From Flavobacteriales bacterium UBA2104 (GTDB lineage Bacteria; Bacteroidota; Bacteroidia; Flavobacteriales_D; Crocinitomicaceae), in contig DCYS01000007.1 in the NCBI GenBank assembly GCA_002331485.1, positions 214,735 through 258,338 of the forward strand: 43,604 nt of DNA. Reading direction: 5' to 3'. The position numbers and the translations under genes were made by a program. The notes below the pieces were generated by a model. The model was given only the letters and a program-made list of their open reading frames with translations. It made no database searches and had not been told where the DNA came from. Shown piece by piece: positions 41,067 through 43,604 of the stretch; position 1 is the stretch's first letter, and every line of letters begins with the position of its first letter.

Positions 41067-43604
41067 ATGCATATGTGGTATAGGATCTTAGGTATAATCT
41101 TATTGTCAAGTTGTGTCGTTCTGGGTGCAACAGTTATTAATAATCACACCGTTTCTGAATTCACACCTGATTTAGATGGAGAGCCTAACGAGAAGTGGGA
41201 AGTTTTCGATTCTTTAATGCGAATTAATCAACCGAATGCTGCAAGAAAGCAGTTAGATGCGATACTTAAATTAAGTATAGAAAAAGAGGAGCACTTCGAC
41301 ATTTATAGATCGTATTTGAATTATGCCCGAACGCTTTACCCACTTGAGCCAAATGACCGTAAATCACTTTTTGTTCGATTGGACAGTAGTGCCAGAAATT
41401 TACCGGAGCCATCCAAAAGCCTGGCGCAAATCGTTCTAGTTGATCAAACTATACATGGACATCGTCAATGGTTTCCTTACGGTGTAAATGTTGATCCTGT
41501 TTATATTGAAAATGATACTATAGAATTTACATCTTCTTCAGATCGAGTTGACTTTGCACTAAGCATAATCGAAAGTTTAGAGAAAAGAGAAGAGTTAAAA
41601 GATATAAGTTTTGAATCTTTTACAGAATTGATGCCCAATGAAATATTTGCCAATAAGTACTTTACGACAGTCTATGATTTTACCACTGCTAAGCTTATTG
41701 GATATTACAGAGACTACAATATTAGACGTTATCACGATTGGAAGACCTCCGGGAAACCAACAGTGAAATGGTTCTTTAATCCAAATGATTTCATTTCCGT
41801 AAACTTTAATGATCATTCTTTACATCACAAGATCCTTTCACTATATCAGCGATGGGAGTCTCATCATTTTGATGACAAAGAGATCCTAAGTACGATCCAT
41901 TACGATAGATTGAAATATATCTTCGAGAGTGAAACGGTCGAAAATCCAATGGCTAAATGGCAGTCAGCTTTTGATTTTTATAAAAACAGTTTAGCTCGTT
42001 CCAAATTCTTGTTTGAAAAAGCGCGTTTGATCTATGATAAAGGACAAACCTATCATTTCGAGACTAATAAAGAACCAAAAGATAAGATCAAGGAAGCCTA
42101 CCGAGTTCTCAATGATGAACTTGAAAAATATCCTGAAAATGATTTTGTCGAGCAGATCAATAGATTAATTGATATTATCGAACAGCCACAGGTAAGTTTT
42201 CAAATGCAGAACACAGCTTATCCTGGTGATAAACTACCTCTAAAGATCAATCATCAGAATATCGATAGTGCTGCACTCATTATTTGTGAGATCCCAGATA
42301 ATATTCCAAAAAATAAAAGTGTAAGACAGTTATTGAAAGATGGAGATTATGAACAAGTTAGGACGAGAACTTTTTCTTTGGTCGATCGTCATGATTTTCA
42401 GGAACGATCCTCTGAATACTTATTGGATGGAATAGATACACCTGGCCGATACTACATGGTAATGGCACCATCTTATAAAGCTTATCAAAAAGGATTGAAA
42501 GTCGATTCTAATTGGAGAGAACTTCCGAAAGCGACTCATTCGTTGACAGTTTCTCAAATCATGGTAAATACAGAGAGAGTAAATGATGGACTTACCTTTT
42601 TGATCACCGACTATAAGTCTGGAGAGCCAATTGAAGGGGCTGGAGTAAAAATATACTACAATAGACGAATTGATCTAGGGTTCCCAAGTAAGTCTGGTAT
42701 GACGGATGAAAAGGGTAAGTATTTTGCTCAAGTTTCTGAGCGAAGCATTGTTTATGAGGTGTCTTACAACAATTCTGAGATCAGTTCAAGCGAATACATT
42801 TATTACTATGATCAAGACCCTTCTGAGTACAACGTGAAAATACTCACTGATCGAGCTATTTATCGACCAGGCCAAACTGTTCACTATAAAATCATTGCTT
42901 ACAAAGGAGAAGAAAACGAATTTGAAGTTGCAAAAGGAAAGCAAATACACTTTGAAATTCGCAACAGTTCTAGTGTTAATGTTTTGTCAAAGGACCTAAC
43001 GACGAATGAATATGGTTCTGCTAGCGGTTCTTTTACGCTCCCGTTCGGAGGACCCTTTGGAAGCTTTTCTGCTAACGCTCGAGTTCGAGGTGAAGAAACA
43101 AACTATAGCTATCACAGTTTTAGAGTGGAAGAGTACAAAAGACCAACTTTTGAAACGGAGATCAATTTACCGGAAAAAGAAGCGAAATTAAATGATAGCG
43201 TTAATGTAGTTGGAGTTGCTAAAGCATTTGCAGGTTATCCCATCACAGGCGCAAAAGTGAACTACAAGATTTATCGAAACTGGAATGTCTATTGGCGCTA
43301 CTGGGGGAATGGATCACAAGGAAGAGATCTTATTGCCGATACAACAATAAAGACGAACGAAGATGGTGAATTTGACATTGATTTCTTTGCGAAGACCGAT
43401 CCTAATGCGCCTGATCAGGCCTATTATAATTTTGAGATCATCGCTGATGTTATTGATGTTTCAGGAGAAACTCACGAGGCAAGAACAAATCTTTCATTAA
43501 GTAAAACAGGCTTAAGACTAACGTACAGCGGTAAAAAGGATCTTACCTCAGATAAGGAAGCATTCGGAGTGTATACAGTTCAGAATATGGCAGGCAAAGT
43601 TCAG
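41067..43604 (+). CDS. Alpha-2-macroglobulin family protein, N-terminal part (3' end outside window)
   Basis: The frame is open from ATG 41067 through the window end (846 codons) and has no stop, so the gene is truncated by the window edge. A short hydrophobic start ends in LLSSC (Cys16), matching a lipobox, though the residues after Cys are also hydrophobic; an envelope lipoprotein is likely. Residues ~40-390 are helical and unlike a named domain to me. From ~395 come macroglobulin-type beta domains. The diagnostic MG2-type TDRAIYRPGQTVHYK (about residue 595) follows a carboxypeptidase-like segment (DGLTFLITDYKSGEPIEGAG). Bacterial alpha-2-macroglobulins trap proteases in the periplasm; the thioester and bait region, if present, would lie beyond the window. 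Confidence 0.85.
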   Translation, partial: MHMWYRILGIILLSSCVVLGATVINNHTVSEFTPDLDGEPNEKWEVFDSLMRINQPNAARKQLDAILKLSIEKEEHFDIYRSYLNYARTLYPLEPNDRKSLFVRLDSSARNLPEPSKSLAQIVLVDQTIHGHRQWFPYGVNVDPVYIENDTIEFTSSSDRVDFALSIIESLEKREELKDISFESFTELMPNEIFANKYFTTVYDFTTAKLIGYYRDYNIRRYHDWKTSGKPTVKWFFNPNDFISVNFNDHSLHHKILSLYQRWESHHFDDKEILSTIHYDRLKYIFESETVENPMAKWQSAFDFYKNSLARSKFLFEKARLIYDKGQTYHFETNKEPKDKIKEAYRVLNDELEKYPENDFVEQINRLIDIIEQPQVSFQMQNTAYPGDKLPLKINHQNIDSAALIICEIPDNIPKNKSVRQLLKDGDYEQVRTRTFSLVDRHDFQERSSEYLLDGIDTPGRYYMVMAPSYKAYQKGLKVDSNWRELPKATHSLTVSQIMVNTERVNDGLTFLITDYKSGEPIEGAGVKIYYNRRIDLGFPSKSGMTDEKGKYFAQVSERSIVYEVSYNNSEISSSEYIYYYDQDPSEYNVKILTDRAIYRPGQTVHYKIIAYKGEENEFEVAKGKQIHFEIRNSSSVNVLSKDLTTNEYGSASGSFTLPFGGPFGSFSANARVRGEETNYSYHSFRVEEYKRPTFETEINLPEKEAKLNDSVNVVGVAKAFAGYPITGAKVNYKIYRNWNVYWRYWGNGSQGRDLIADTTIKTNEDGEFDIDFFAKTDPNAPDQAYYNFEIIADVIDVSGETHEARTNLSLSKTGLRLTYSGKKDLTSDKEAFGVYTVQNMAGKVQ

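Overview
The window is chromosomal DNA from a member of the Bacteroidota, most likely a marine or aquatic Flavobacteriales bacterium (Crocinitomicaceae/Cryomorphaceae-like; this rank is inference). The grounds are several secreted proteins with type IX secretion system (T9SS) sorting domains, a PorP/SprF protein, a complete Na+-NQR operon, the long Bacteroidota form of PurM, few Shine-Dalgarno sequences, and repeated upstream matches to the phylum's -7 promoter element TAnnTTTG. I saw no rRNA or tRNA gene, CRISPR array, integrase, transposase or prophage. It reads as core genome plus a secreted-protein-rich half.

Layout. 1-5.4 kb: the 3' half of groEL, then gpsA, a small acidic protein, a queuosine-precursor (VUT/YhhQ) transporter, an MFS transporter, a secreted or lipid-anchored MsrB, and ApaG. 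5.6-11.7 kb: nqrABCDEF, the sodium-pumping NADH:quinone oxidoreductase, in canonical order and tightly packed; nqrB appears to use a TTG start. 11.8-16.0 kb, minus strand: purM-prfA and pyrF-(pterin dehydratase)-purE, i.e. nucleotide synthesis plus release factor 1. Between prfA and pyrF lies a promoter-plus-terminator unit on the opposite strand that looks like a small RNA gene. 16.1-19.9 kb: a large T9SS-exported protein and dnaK, which has a sigma-54-like promoter and a GACA/TGTC half-site array upstream. 20.1-26.9 kb: a gliding/adhesin cassette of a 1189-residue type B cargo, its SprF partner and a PorE-like TPR/PD40/OmpA protein with an added DUF1573 domain. 27.2-31.2 kb: a small secreted protein and a 1002-residue SprB-repeat adhesin.

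31.3-36.9 kb: the phenylacetyl-CoA epoxidase locus. paaABCD lies on the minus strand. Two consecutive paaE-type reductases and a short-chain dehydrogenase diverge from it on the plus strand, and the intergenic region carries palindromes. 36.9-40.9 kb, minus strand: a small secreted protein and two paralogous secreted proteins with a DSFGDGW domain; the first paralog has its signal peptide in a displaced reading frame or behind a non-canonical start. 41.1 kb to the end: the 5' part of an alpha-2-macroglobulin-family protein, cut by the window edge.

How they work together: the T9SS genes encode outer-membrane and surface proteins (cargo, outer-membrane partner, periplasmic anchor); NQR supplies sodium-motive force; PaaABCDE would epoxidise phenylacetyl-CoA with electrons from one or both PaaE reductases. 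The most interesting leads are the candidate small RNA (13.57-13.68 kb), the dnaK control region, the out-of-frame signal peptide at 39.18 kb, the DUF1573 fusion, and the doubled PaaE.
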